From contig JARUPY010000292.1 of NCBI GenBank assembly GCA_029817715.1, positions 4,295,001 through 4,359,000 of the forward strand: 64,000 nt of DNA, in the 5' to 3' direction. The notes below the pieces were generated by a model that saw nothing but the letters and a program-made list of their open reading frames with translations, was not told the origin of the DNA and made no database searches. Of this stretch, positions 56,227 to 64,000 are shown piece by piece. The DNA comes from Melastoma dodecandrum. Lineage: Eukaryota > Streptophyta > Magnoliopsida > Myrtales > Melastomataceae. Both the position numbers and the translations under genes were made by a program. How positions within the stretch are numbered: position 1 is the stretch's first letter; each line of letters opens with the position of its first letter.

Positions 56227-56442
56227 TCACATGCCGCGGTTGCCGATCGTCGGCAGGGTCGGCTGCGTGTAGGCCCGGTTAACATCCCGCCGGGTCTGGG
56301 TGCCGTTGGTGTTGCTGGAGGCGCGGTAATTGTCGAGGTTGAAGCTCTCGGCGAGGCCGCTGCGGGAATCCGGGCCATCGGTGGCGCAGGCGCACAGGCC
56401 GCCGGCGACCAGCGCGGACAGGACGAGAAGGGTTAGGCGCAT
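56227..56442 (-). CDS. Small lipoprotein
   Basis: A 71-residue lipoprotein: a signal peptide (MRLTLLVLSALVAGGLCACA) ends in a CAC lipobox region. The mature part is short, Asn/Ser/Thr-rich and hydrophilic (DGPDSRSGLAESFNLDNYRA), without recognised family. It would be anchored in the outer membrane or periplasm. It converges with the preceding exported gene, with 60 bp between. Confidence 0.65.
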   Translation of the reverse strand: MRLTLLVLSALVAGGLCACATDGPDSRSGLAESFNLDNYRASSNTNGTQTRRDVNRAYTQPTLPTIGNRGM

Positions 56443-56713
56443 GTCTGATCCTGACGGGTGCCGAATCGGCGGGTGAACTGGTATCGACCGGGCGGGTGTC
56501 GGTAAGTCGGGACACGCGCGGCATGGTCAGCCACGGGCGCGATCCGTCAAGGTCGCGGGCCATCCGTAAACCGGTTCTGCCGCCTCCGATGCGCGGCGGC
56601 CACGGAAAATCCACCACACCCCGGCTTTGCCCAGGATATCGGCCGGCAATCGTGTTGAACGCGGTCGCCACCCCCTGGCAAATCCGGACGCTTTCGGGCG
56701 ACACTCCGAACCG

Positions 56714-56962
56714 ATGACGAACGTCTTGCCCTTCCGTCCGCGCCCGTCCGTCCCGCGCCTCGCCCGTTGCGAGGTCGTGACGGTGGCCGGTGACCTCCTC
56801 ACCCTCCTGGAGCAGCTGGAGGATGTGAGCGCCCGCGCCGCCGCGATGGGACGCCCGGCTCGCGAGGTCGAGCTGACGGTGCAGCATCTCCTCGATGCGG
56901 TGAGCGCGGTCGAGCGCGCCCTCGACTGCATCGGCGAGGGCGAGCAATCGGCCCCGGGCTGA
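56714..56962 (+). CDS. Hypothetical small protein, 82 residues
   Basis: A cytosolic protein (MTNVLPFRPRPSVPRLARCE...) with a probable helical hairpin (VTVAGDLLTLLEQLEDVSARA, then REVELTVQHLLDAVSAVERA). There is no signal peptide, and one Cys near each end. It is divergent from the small lipoprotein and precedes a secreted protein gene. The ribosome site is weak, but codon character supports a gene. Confidence 0.5.
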   Translation: MTNVLPFRPRPSVPRLARCEVVTVAGDLLTLLEQLEDVSARAAAMGRPAREVELTVQHLLDAVSAVERALDCIGEGEQSAPG

Positions 56963-57082
56963 TCGGCCTCTCGATCACCGATCCCCTGCCGTTTCTACGC
57001 ACTCGATCCGACGACGGATCCTCGACTGGCCGCACTGTCCGCGCATTGACTCCAAGTCTCTCGCGGGAGCAACGCCAACCCC

Positions 57083-57108
57083 GGAACTCGCGCCCACGAC
57101 CTGCAGTT
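57083..57108 (+). promoter_or_regulatory. Possible EcfG stress promoter upstream of the secreted-protein gene
   Basis: GGAAC at 57083-57087, 17 nt, then AGTT at 57105-57108, close to the EcfG consensus GGAAC-N16-17-CGTT. It is 43 bp before the start codon at 57152, which is a sensible leader length. Single match, so a candidate only. Confidence 0.35.
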
Positions 57109-57151
57109 GAAGCATGGATGCTCGCGTCGGGCGTCGCTTCCGGAGGACGCC

Positions 57152-57787
57152 ATGACGCTTCGCACGGGCTGGATGCTGGCGATTATCGCCGGCGCGTTAC
57201 TGGCCGGGACTGCCTTCCGCGCGGAGGCGGCCGAGATCGGCTTCCTCGAAATGCTGTTCGGCGCGCGCCCGGCTCCGCAGCAAGCTGCCCCCGCGCCGGC
57301 GGCGACGCCTGAGGCTCCGGCCTACAGTTACGGCCGTCGATCGACCCCGCGTCTCGGTGCCGGCCGTCGTCATCTTCAAACGCGTTACGCGGCGCTCCCC
57401 ATCAAGATCCGCGCGAAAGAGCCGGAGATCAGCCAGCGTCAGGTATCGATCGACATGAAGGGGGGTGCGACGGCGGCCTTTCTGAAGGATGAGACACTGC
57501 GGCCCGGCGACATCGTCGTGCTGAATTCCGGACCCAAGGTCTTTACCGGCGATCCCGACAGAGGCCACGCCTTGCGCGACTTCGAGCCGGCCCAGAACTC
57601 GCGTCTGGTGAGCAAGGGGACGCGGAAAGTTCTCGCGGGCCTGTTCACGCCGGTGGGTGCGCTCCCCGCCAACGAGGCGCGCCGCATGATGGCGCGTGCG
57701 GCTCAGACGGTTGCCCCGATCGCCACGCCGATCCCGGAGCAGAAGACCGCGATGCGGATCATCAATCCCTGGCAGGGAAACCAGTAG
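57152..57787 (+). CDS. Secreted SAF-like or hypothetical protein, 211 residues
   Basis: A secreted protein with signal peptide (GWMLAIIAGALLAGTAFRAEA), a Pro/Ala linker and a folded region from about residue 75. The region contains MKGGATAAFLKDETLRPGDIVVLNSGPKVF, an SH3-like or SAF-type strand pattern that might bind carbohydrate or protein. The C-terminus ends in an AMRIINPWQGNQ tag-like segment. GGAGG precedes the ATG at 57152. No named family. Position next to export genes suggests an envelope role. Confidence 0.6.
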   Translation: MTLRTGWMLAIIAGALLAGTAFRAEAAEIGFLEMLFGARPAPQQAAPAPAATPEAPAYSYGRRSTPRLGAGRRHLQTRYAALPIKIRAKEPEISQRQVSIDMKGGATAAFLKDETLRPGDIVVLNSGPKVFTGDPDRGHALRDFEPAQNSRLVSKGTRKVLAGLFTPVGALPANEARRMMARAAQTVAPIATPIPEQKTAMRIINPWQGNQ

Positions 57788-57799
57788 AGCGCGTCGCGC

Positions 57800-58390
57800 T
57801 CAGAAGAACCGCTCCTTGACCACGATCGTATCGCCCGGCCGGACCGAGTAGGTCATCGGCACGATGCCGGAGACCAGCTTGCCGCCACCCGTATCGCGGG
57901 TCAGGACGGCGTAGTCCCGGGCCGCGCGGGGGCCGAAGCCCGCCGCGATCGCGACGGCCGTCTCCACTGTCATGCCGCTCACGAAGGGGTATTGGCCGGA
58001 GGTCGTGACCTCGCCGAGGATGTAGAACGGCCGGTAGGCGTCGACCTCCACCGTCACGTGCGGTTCGCGTACGAAACCCGAGGCGAGCTTGGCTTCGATC
58101 GAGCGGGCCGCCTGGCCGGTCGTCTGGCCCCCGACCTGCACGACGCCGATCAGCGGCATCGCGATCCGCCCTGCCCCATCGACCGCGTAAATATTGGACA
58201 GGTTATCCTGACCGAAGACGATCACCCTGAGCTTGTCGCCTGCCGCCAATGTGTAGCGCGCGGCGATCGAACCGGTGCCGGTCGCGTCGAGCTGGTCTGT
58301 CCGGAAGGTCGGACGCAGGCATCCGCCGAGGGCCAGGGTCGTGCCGAGGGAGAGGAGAAGAGCGCGCCGGTTCATCACCATCGCCGTCAT
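57800..58390 (-). CDS. OPX-type polysaccharide export lipoprotein
   Basis: A 196-residue lipoprotein (signal with LGGC lipobox) of the outer-membrane polysaccharide export (Wza/GumB/RhizE-like) family. The Poly_export domain begins YTLAAGDKLRVIVFGQDNLS and the SLBB-type second half contains FYILGEVTTSGQYPFVSGMTVETA. It is short, like alphaproteobacterial members lacking the Wza C-terminal membrane helix. It is convergent with the secreted protein gene and divergent from the Wzc-like gene, with which it would form the export channel and polymerisation complex. Confidence 0.85.
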   Translation of the reverse strand: MTAMVMNRRALLLSLGTTLALGGCLRPTFRTDQLDATGTGSIAARYTLAAGDKLRVIVFGQDNLSNIYAVDGAGRIAMPLIGVVQVGGQTTGQAARSIEAKLASGFVREPHVTVEVDAYRPFYILGEVTTSGQYPFVSGMTVETAVAIAAGFGPRAARDYAVLTRDTGGGKLVSGIVPMTYSVRPGDTIVVKERFF

Positions 58391-58567
58391 GGATGCGGTT
58401 GCGGCGGGTCTAGGCTGTTAAGGTTAACGAAACTTGATCACGCGCCCGGCCGAAGGCGGCTTTGTCGGTCGAGGCCCGCTTTAACTCTTAAGCAACCTTA
58501 ATATCCACTAATAGCGGACGGGCGGCATTACGTGCTGCCGGTCTACCCCCGCGCCCAGAGCGTCCGC

Positions 58568-60808
58568 ATGTCCCGTATTCGTCAACGCTCGATGGAAGCC
58601 GTGCCGGGTGCGCTGCCTGGCGCCCAGGACGGCCTCGGCCTCGCACAAGTGCCGCGCATTTTGCGCCGCTCGCTCGGCTGGATCGTGGGACCGACGCTGG
58701 TCGTCGCCCTCGGCGCGACGGTCTTCGTCAACGTCGTGAGCCCGCGCTACACCGGCGAGGCGAAGCTTCTCCTGGAGAGTCGCGATCCGGCCTTCGCCCG
58801 CACGGCGCAGGAACGCGCCGATCAACTCGCGCCGATCGACGAGCAGGCGGTGGCGAGCCAGGTGCAGGTGGTGATGTCGCGCGATCTCGCCCGGGAGGCG
58901 ATCCGCCGGCTCAACCTCGTCGGCAACCCCGAATTCGATCCCGGCGCGGCGAGCATCGGCCCGGTTCAGCGCGTGCTGATGATGCTCGGCATCGGCCCCA
59001 ATCCCCTCGATCGGCCGGCCGAGGATCGCGTGCTCGACGCGTATTTCGAGCATCTGCTTGTGTATCCCGCCGGCAAGTCGCGCATTCTTACGATCGAATT
59101 CCGCGCGAAGGATGCCAAGCTCGCGGCCGACGCCGCCAATACCATCGCGAAGCTCTACATCGCGTCGCTCGAAGCCGACAAGGTCGATACCGCGCGCTAC
59201 GCCTCCACCTGGCTCGGCGGCAACATCGACGGGCTGCGCAAGCGCGTGGCGGAGGCCGAGGCGAAGGTCGAGGCGTTCCGGGCCAAGAACGGTCTGGTCG
59301 GCAGTTCCGGCGCCACCGGACGCCCGCTCAATGCCCAGCAACTCGGCGAATTGTCGAGCCAGCTCTCCGCCGCCCGGATCCTCAAGGCCGATCTCACCGG
59401 CAAGGTGAAGGCGATCAAGGATCTGATCAAGGACGGGCGCGCCTTCGAGACCGCGGACGTGGCCAACAACGAGGTCATCCGGCGCATCGTCGAGAATCGC
59501 ATCGCCGTGCGGGCGCAGCTCGCCCTCGAGTCGCGCACGCTCCTGTCGGCCCACCCGCGCATCAAGGAGCTGAAGGCGCAGCTCGAGGATCTCGACGCCC
59601 AGATCAAGGTTTCCGCGGAGCGGATCGTCCGCACGATGGAGAACGACGCCAAGATCGCCGACGCCCGGGTCGAGAGCCTCCAGGCGGCCGTGGACGGTCA
59701 GCAGGACGTGGTCGTCCGCGGCAATTCCAGCGAGATCCAGCTGCGCGCCCTGGAGCGCGAGGCCAAGGCGCAGCGCGAGCAGCTCGAATCCTACCTGTCC
59801 CGCTACCGCGAGGCGGCGGCCCGCGACGGCGAAGCCGCGACCCCGGCCGATGCCCGCATCGTCTCCCGGGCGGTGACGCCGGAGGTGCCATCCTTCCCGA
59901 AGAAGCTGCCGATCGTCGCCTTCGCGACCCTGCTGACGTTCATGCTCGCGGTCGGTGCCGTGCTCGCCCGCGCCCTCCTTGCCGAAGGCGCTCGGATCGG
60001 AGCCGGCCGTTACGTCGATCCGGCAGACGACCGCGCGCGCCGCGAACCGATCTTGGAACGTCCGGTCTTCGCCTTCCCGGAGGCGATGCCGCCCGCGCGC
60101 TGGCCTGAGGCAGGCGCGGCCGAAGCCGCCGGGGAGCCGGCTCCCGCAGCCGTCAGTTCGGAGATGGCGGCGGAGGTCGCCCCCGCGTTCGACCTCGGCC
60201 CGCTCGTGGAACGGATCGCCTCTGCGCCCCGCGGCCCCGAGGCGCGCACCGGCCGCCGCGTCCTGATCGTCGAGACCGAGGAGGCTCGGGGCACATTCTC
60301 GCTGCAGGAAGCCCTCGCGGACGCCCTGAGCGCCCGGGGATCCCTCGTGTCCGTCGACCTCAACGCCCCGGCCGGACAGGCACCGAGCATCGGCTTTACC
60401 GACCTCGTCGCCGGAGAAGCCGCGTTTCTGGACGCGATACAGGCCGATCGCGGCGGTAACCGGCACCACATCGCAGCCGGTGACATCGATGCCACGGTGC
60501 TGTTCGACGAGCCGGATACGCTGGTACTGACATTCGAAGCCTTGGCAGAGGCCTACGATTGGGTCGTCTGCCGCATCCACGCCGTCACGGGCGCAGTCGA
60601 TCTGCTGGACCTGGTGGCCGGACACATGGACAGCGTCGTGATCGCCTCGAACGCCTCCGCCGACGACCCGGCGCTGGCCGATCTCTACGCCATCGCGGAG
60701 GATGCCGGCGCCGGACAGATCCTCGTGGCCCAGGACCGTGCCGTTTCGAGCGCGGAGATCAAGGCCGCCGCAGGGACCGCCAGCGAATTGCGGCTCAGCG
60801 CCGCGTGA
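58568..60808 (+). CDS. Wzc/GumC-like polysaccharide co-polymerase with degenerate kinase domain
   Basis: A 746-residue membrane protein. The Wzz domain (TM1 about residues 38-58, PRYTGEAKLLLESRDP) leads to a long coiled coil (residues 200-430) and TM2 (IVAFATLLTFMLAVGAVLA). The C-terminal cytosolic part, after RRVLIVETEEARGTF, has the fold order of a BY-kinase: VSVDLNAPAG resembles Walker A', but the Walker A Gly-Lys-Ser/Thr is absent and no Tyr-rich tail exists. It probably regulates chain length or assembly without kinase activity. ATG 58568 is used; GTG 58532 is an alternative. Adjacent to the OPX gene. Confidence 0.82.
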   Translation: MSRIRQRSMEAVPGALPGAQDGLGLAQVPRILRRSLGWIVGPTLVVALGATVFVNVVSPRYTGEAKLLLESRDPAFARTAQERADQLAPIDEQAVASQVQVVMSRDLAREAIRRLNLVGNPEFDPGAASIGPVQRVLMMLGIGPNPLDRPAEDRVLDAYFEHLLVYPAGKSRILTIEFRAKDAKLAADAANTIAKLYIASLEADKVDTARYASTWLGGNIDGLRKRVAEAEAKVEAFRAKNGLVGSSGATGRPLNAQQLGELSSQLSAARILKADLTGKVKAIKDLIKDGRAFETADVANNEVIRRIVENRIAVRAQLALESRTLLSAHPRIKELKAQLEDLDAQIKVSAERIVRTMENDAKIADARVESLQAAVDGQQDVVVRGNSSEIQLRALEREAKAQREQLESYLSRYREAAARDGEAATPADARIVSRAVTPEVPSFPKKLPIVAFATLLTFMLAVGAVLARALLAEGARIGAGRYVDPADDRARREPILERPVFAFPEAMPPARWPEAGAAEAAGEPAPAAVSSEMAAEVAPAFDLGPLVERIASAPRGPEARTGRRVLIVETEEARGTFSLQEALADALSARGSLVSVDLNAPAGQAPSIGFTDLVAGEAAFLDAIQADRGGNRHHIAAGDIDATVLFDEPDTLVLTFEALAEAYDWVVCRIHAVTGAVDLLDLVAGHMDSVVIASNASADDPALADLYAIAEDAGAGQILVAQDRAVSSAEIKAAAGTASELRLSAA

Positions 60809-60814
60809 AGGCGC

Positions 60815-61999
60815 TCACGTCCGGCGCAGCTTCCGGAGGCGCTGGAGGGTGGCGTAGAGGCGCGGATCGCGCTTGATCCGCCGCTTCGTACGCGTCAGGC
60901 CCTGCCGCAGCAAACCGTAGGCGTGACCCTTGATGCTCACCGGCACGAGGGTCTCCACCAGCCCGATCGTCTCGTCGCAGATGCTGGCCTTGTAGCGCGC
61001 CTCGCCCACGCCGAGATCGAAACCGAGCCGTCCCCGCGCCGCCTGCTCGCGCACGAGGTGCTGCAGGAGCAGATCGCCGGGGCTGTACCGGGCGATTTCC
61101 GGATCGGGATCGAACGCGGTCATCATGCCGCTGTAGCGGCGCCCGCTCACCGCACCGCCGAAGGTCGCGAGCACGCGCCCGGTCTCCGCGAGGCAGAGGG
61201 CGTAGAGTTCCACCGCCGGATTCGGACCGGACGCCGCGGATTCCAAGAATGCGCGGATAGCCGGGTCGGCGTAGGGATCGGCGATGCCCATGGCGACGAA
61301 GCGCGCGGCTTTCTGGTCGTAGAAGGCCGCCAGGAATCGGGTCGCCTCGGCCTGGGTCTCGGCCCTGCGATAGGCGACCGGGCCTTTCGTCTCGACGAGA
61401 CGCTTCTCCTTCGAGCGCAGCTTCTTGCGGGCATCGCCGCTGAACACCCGGCGGACCGTGGCCTCCGGGTCCGGCCCCAGCATCAGGCCGTAAGCGTCGC
61501 TCGGCTCGGCCTCGCCGGTCGAGGCGAGCGGGTTCGCGGCCCCCTCCCACATCCGCGGCTGGTGCTGCAAGGCGTAGAGGTCGATGCCGGCCGACCGCCC
61601 GGCTTCGATGAGCGCCGCCCTTATCTTCGCGTGCGAAATCGCGGCCGCGTCGCGCGTTGCGAAGAGCGGCATCTGAAAGTTCGCGTGCGTATCGCCGACG
61701 GCCCTGGCGACGCGGAGCCCGAATTCACGCTGGACCGTCAACGGCAGGAGCAGGCGCGCCCGCCCGTCACCGTCCCGCACCAGGGCAACCCGTGCTGCGT
61801 CCAGGCGCCCGGTCGACCGGAGGTAGGCCATCACCCAGTCGAAGCGCTGGTAGGGCGTCTGCAGGCTTGCGGGATCCGACTCCATCCGGCGCCAGGATCC
61901 CTCGGCCGCCGCCAGGTCGGGAAGGATCTCGGCGACCAGTGCGCCGTCCGCTCGCGTCTCGACCACGCCCGTTCCCGTGATGTGGACACCGACCGCCAT
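60815..61999 (-). CDS. CelD/BcsL-like GNAT-fold acyltransferase
   Basis: A 394-residue acetyltransferase of the CelD/BcsL (FemAB-like) family, found in polysaccharide clusters and thought to acylate glycans or their precursors. Two tandem GNAT-like halves are visible. The second has the diagnostic GRLGFDLGVGEARYKASICDET segment (acyl-CoA contact) and an Arg/Lys-rich C-terminus. It converges with the Wzc-like gene with only 6 bp between the stops, so it is not in the same operon but belongs to the block. The acceptor is unknown. Confidence 0.8.
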   Translation of the reverse strand: MAVGVHITGTGVVETRADGALVAEILPDLAAAEGSWRRMESDPASLQTPYQRFDWVMAYLRSTGRLDAARVALVRDGDGRARLLLPLTVQREFGLRVARAVGDTHANFQMPLFATRDAAAISHAKIRAALIEAGRSAGIDLYALQHQPRMWEGAANPLASTGEAEPSDAYGLMLGPDPEATVRRVFSGDARKKLRSKEKRLVETKGPVAYRRAETQAEATRFLAAFYDQKAARFVAMGIADPYADPAIRAFLESAASGPNPAVELYALCLAETGRVLATFGGAVSGRRYSGMMTAFDPDPEIARYSPGDLLLQHLVREQAARGRLGFDLGVGEARYKASICDETIGLVETLVPVSIKGHAYGLLRQGLTRTKRRIKRDPRLYATLQRLRKLRRT

Positions 62000-62244
62000 G
62001 GACCTGAACTCCCCGAACCGCGCCCGGTCGATCCGCTAGCCCCGATCTGAACGCCGGCGACTGAACATCCCATCACCGACAACGGGAGTGCGCGGCTTCG
62101 ATGGCAGAAACTGCCCGGCCAATCTCTGTCTTGGCTAATTTAGCGTTCCGGATCATCGCAGCTTGAGAGCTGCCTTTCTGGTTTCTTTACCCTGTGGCGC
62201 GCAGGCTATGCGGGTCCGGGCTGCGGCCCGATCGGCCAAGAGTC

Positions 62245-63306
62245 ATGTTGTCGTCGCGCACCAAACATCGGGTCTTCGCGACCGGATTTCGCGCGATCCA
62301 GGCCCTCGGGGCGGATCGATGGCTGAGCCCGGCCGCCCGCGGACTCGGCGTGATCCTCACCTTCCACCACGTCAGCCCGGATCCGCCCGCCGCCTTTGCG
62401 CCGAATCGGCTGCTCGGCATCACGCCCGACTTCCTCGAGCTGACCTTGCGCGAGCTGGATGCGCGCGGCTTCGAGGTGATCAGCCTCGACGCCGTGCCGG
62501 AGCGCCTCGCCGAGCCCGATTACGGGCCGCCTTTCGCGGTGCTGACCTTCGATGACGGCTATCGGGACAACGTCGCGCATGCGCGGCCGGTGCTGGCCCG
62601 CCATGGGGTGCCCTGGACGCTGTTCGTCACCAGCGCCTTCGCGGACCAGAAGGGCCGGCTGTGGTGGATCGAACTGGAGCGGGCCATCGCACGGCTCGAC
62701 CGGGTCCGGATCGTGATCGGCGCGCGCAGCGTCGATCTGCCGGCGCGCAGCCCGGGCGAGAAAGCGATCGCCTTCGATGCCGTCTACCGCGACCTCCGCG
62801 GCGGCGATGAGGCGCATCTCCTCGCGCGAATCGGCGACCTGTGCCGGCAGGCCGGCTTCGCGCCGGGCGCGTTGGCCGCCGAGCTGTGCCTCTCCTGGGC
62901 GGAACTCCGCACGCTCGCACAGGACCCCGCGGTATCCTTCGGAGCCCATACGGTCAGCCATCCGATGCTGGCGAAGCACGATGCCGCGGTTGCGGCCCGC
63001 GAGATCGGCGAAGGCCGGACCCGCATCGAGGCGGAGCTCGGGCGTCCCGTGCGCCACCTGTCCTATCCGGTCGGCGATCCGGGCTCGGCGGGGCTGCGGG
63101 AGTTCGACCTCGCGCGGGAACTGGGCTTTTCGACCGCGGTGACCACCCGGCCGGGCCATCTCTTCGCCGAGCATGCGAGCCACCTGCCCGCGCTGCCCCG
63201 GGTCTCGGTGAACGGGTGCCACCAGACGCGGTCGGCACTCGCCGGGCTCCTGTCCGGCGTGCCCTTCCTGGCCTGGAATCGCGGGCGGCGCCTCAACGTC
63301 GCCTGA
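62245..63306 (+). CDS. NodB-like polysaccharide deacetylase
   Basis: A 353-residue enzyme of the carbohydrate esterase 4 (NodB) family, deacetylating N-acetylated glycans. Motif 1, AVLTFDDGYRDN, carries the catalytic Asp and metal Asp; motif 2, SFGAHTVSHPML, carries the two metal His. A CE4-typical opening, GVILTFHHVSPD, precedes them. No signal peptide is clear: residues 1-40 are basic then mixed, so it may act in the cytosol or be anchored. ATG 62245 is chosen over an earlier in-frame start. It follows the divergent acyltransferase in the exopolysaccharide block. Confidence 0.85.
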   Translation: MLSSRTKHRVFATGFRAIQALGADRWLSPAARGLGVILTFHHVSPDPPAAFAPNRLLGITPDFLELTLRELDARGFEVISLDAVPERLAEPDYGPPFAVLTFDDGYRDNVAHARPVLARHGVPWTLFVTSAFADQKGRLWWIELERAIARLDRVRIVIGARSVDLPARSPGEKAIAFDAVYRDLRGGDEAHLLARIGDLCRQAGFAPGALAAELCLSWAELRTLAQDPAVSFGAHTVSHPMLAKHDAAVAAREIGEGRTRIEAELGRPVRHLSYPVGDPGSAGLREFDLARELGFSTAVTTRPGHLFAEHASHLPALPRVSVNGCHQTRSALAGLLSGVPFLAWNRGRRLNVA

Positions 63307-63312
63307 CGGGCG

Positions 63313-63666
63313 CTAACGCCGCCGACGGTGCCGATAGCCGGTCGAGAACGAGGCATATTGCCGGCCGCGGCTCGACCGGTAGCTGCGCCGGCGGCTGGTC
63401 GTGGCCTCGGCGGATTCCTCGACCTGCGGGATCGGCTCCGCCATGGCAGCCGCCGGGGTCGAGCCCACGTCGGCCGAGGCGTAGCCGCCGGCCACGTTCT
63501 TGGCCGCGGGTCCGAACATCGCCAGGCACTGGTTGTAGGCCAGATCGTTCTTCAGCCGCTCGCACTCGCCGATCGACCGCGGCGTTCCCTGGGCCAGGGC
63601 CGGCAGCGAAGCCAGCGACAGTGCGAGGGCGGCCAGAGGGATCGTGCGGAGGACGGAAAAAGACAC
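63313..63666 (-). CDS. Small secreted basic protein
   Basis: A 117-residue secreted protein: signal peptide (LRTIPLAALALSLASLPALA) then a short domain with two Cys (GECERLKNDLAYNQCLAMFG), a linker, and a very basic C-terminus (RRRSYRSSRGRQYASF, then YRHRRRR). The Cys pair suggests one disulfide; the basic tail may bind acidic polysaccharide or peptidoglycan. It converges with the deacetylase gene with 6 bp between stops. No family recognised. Confidence 0.65.
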   Translation of the reverse strand: MSFSVLRTIPLAALALSLASLPALAQGTPRSIGECERLKNDLAYNQCLAMFGPAAKNVAGGYASADVGSTPAAAMAEPIPQVEESAEATTSRRRSYRSSRGRQYASFSTGYRHRRRR

Positions 63667-63735
63667 GGAGGCTTGATCTCGGCAGCGGGCTCCGACGCTT
63701 GTGGCGCCCGAGTGCGGCGAAATCGAGGGTTCGTC

Positions 63736-63942
63736 TCAGTGATCCGGCCGTTCCATCCACCGGATCAGCGGCATGAGCGGGAAGATCCAGGCAATCCCCA
63801 GGATCGAGTAGAGCACGGCCTGCACCGCCGGCGGCGTCTCCGAGATGCGGCTGTCGGCCAGGGTCATCGCCAGGGGGCCGTAGACGCAGACGAAGGCCAG
63901 GATCGCGAGGGTGCCGATCAGGGTTCGGGTGCGGCGGCGCAT
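63736..63942 (-). CDS. DUF2842 membrane protein
   Basis: A 68-residue protein with two membrane helices (IGTLAILAFVCVYGPLAMTLA and VLYSILGIAWIFPLMPLIRW). This matches the DUF2842 pattern with the conserved terminal IRWMERPD segment, a family confined to alphaproteobacteria. The function is unknown. It is the last gene in the window; 63943-64000 holds nothing I can identify. Confidence 0.8.
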   Translation of the reverse strand: MRRRTRTLIGTLAILAFVCVYGPLAMTLADSRISETPPAVQAVLYSILGIAWIFPLMPLIRWMERPDH

Positions 63943-64000
63943 GGTGATGTCCGTGGCTCTGCGACCGGCGCGGCGGCGCTGACGGGCGACCGCTATCGAC

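Overview
The window is a GC-rich, densely packed chromosomal segment of an alphaproteobacterium. Gene content (a short Rieske protein, sdhCDAB, AMP nucleosidase, an Omp19/Inh-type lipoprotein, DUF2842, a PmtA-type methyltransferase, DUF2778) fits Hyphomicrobiales, most likely a Methylobacterium-like organism. This placement is inferred from gene families, because no rRNA is present. Most genes are core or conserved accessory genes. I see no prophage, CRISPR array or toxin-antitoxin operon.

Layout. 0-10 kb, all on the minus strand: Rieske protein, MATE exporter, ABC exporter, Inh-domain lipoprotein, sdhCDAB, SLC13-type permease. 10.5-20.8 kb: Gly-rich secreted protein, AMP nucleosidase, TrmO translationally coupled to an SGNH hydrolase, guaA, two overlapping genes of unknown function, a nucleotide-translocase-like carrier, a pair of exported (Tat-type) oxidoreductases, and a CHRD protein. 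21-32 kb is the most disturbed part: tRNA-Met, an ISL3-like remnant, a secreted dienelactone-hydrolase-like enzyme, an SMP-30 lactonase, an IS3 orfA fragment, a phosphoesterase, a long CoA-transferase followed by a CitG/MdcB-like gene, and an IS701-family insertion with clear ends and target duplication. 32-35 kb: cupin-like membrane protein and a chemoreceptor behind an AT-rich leader.

35-39.5 kb is a probable phospholipid locus: phosphatidylserine decarboxylase, an N-terminally anchored class-III aminotransferase, a DUF962/Mpo1-like membrane protein and a PmtA-type PE N-methyltransferase. A three-unit Pho box and a short leader ORF lie upstream of pmtA. 39.9-45.4 kb: lytic transglycosylase, DUF2778 L,D-transpeptidase-fold protein and several small secreted proteins, one with three octahistidine runs. 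45.7-56.4 kb: gyrB, aldo/keto reductase, MBL hydrolase, GH13 trehalose-synthase-like enzyme, a large bifunctional PBP and small envelope proteins. 56.7-63.9 kb: an envelope or exopolysaccharide block with a small secreted protein, an OPX export lipoprotein, a Wzc-like co-polymerase with a degenerate kinase domain, a CelD-like acyltransferase and a NodB-type deacetylase.

The strongest leads are the Pho-box/leader-ORF arrangement over the lipid locus, the triple octahistidine protein, the Tat-exported oxidoreductase pair, the pseudo-kinase co-polymerase, and an A8 tract that switches frame at the end of the IS701 transposase.
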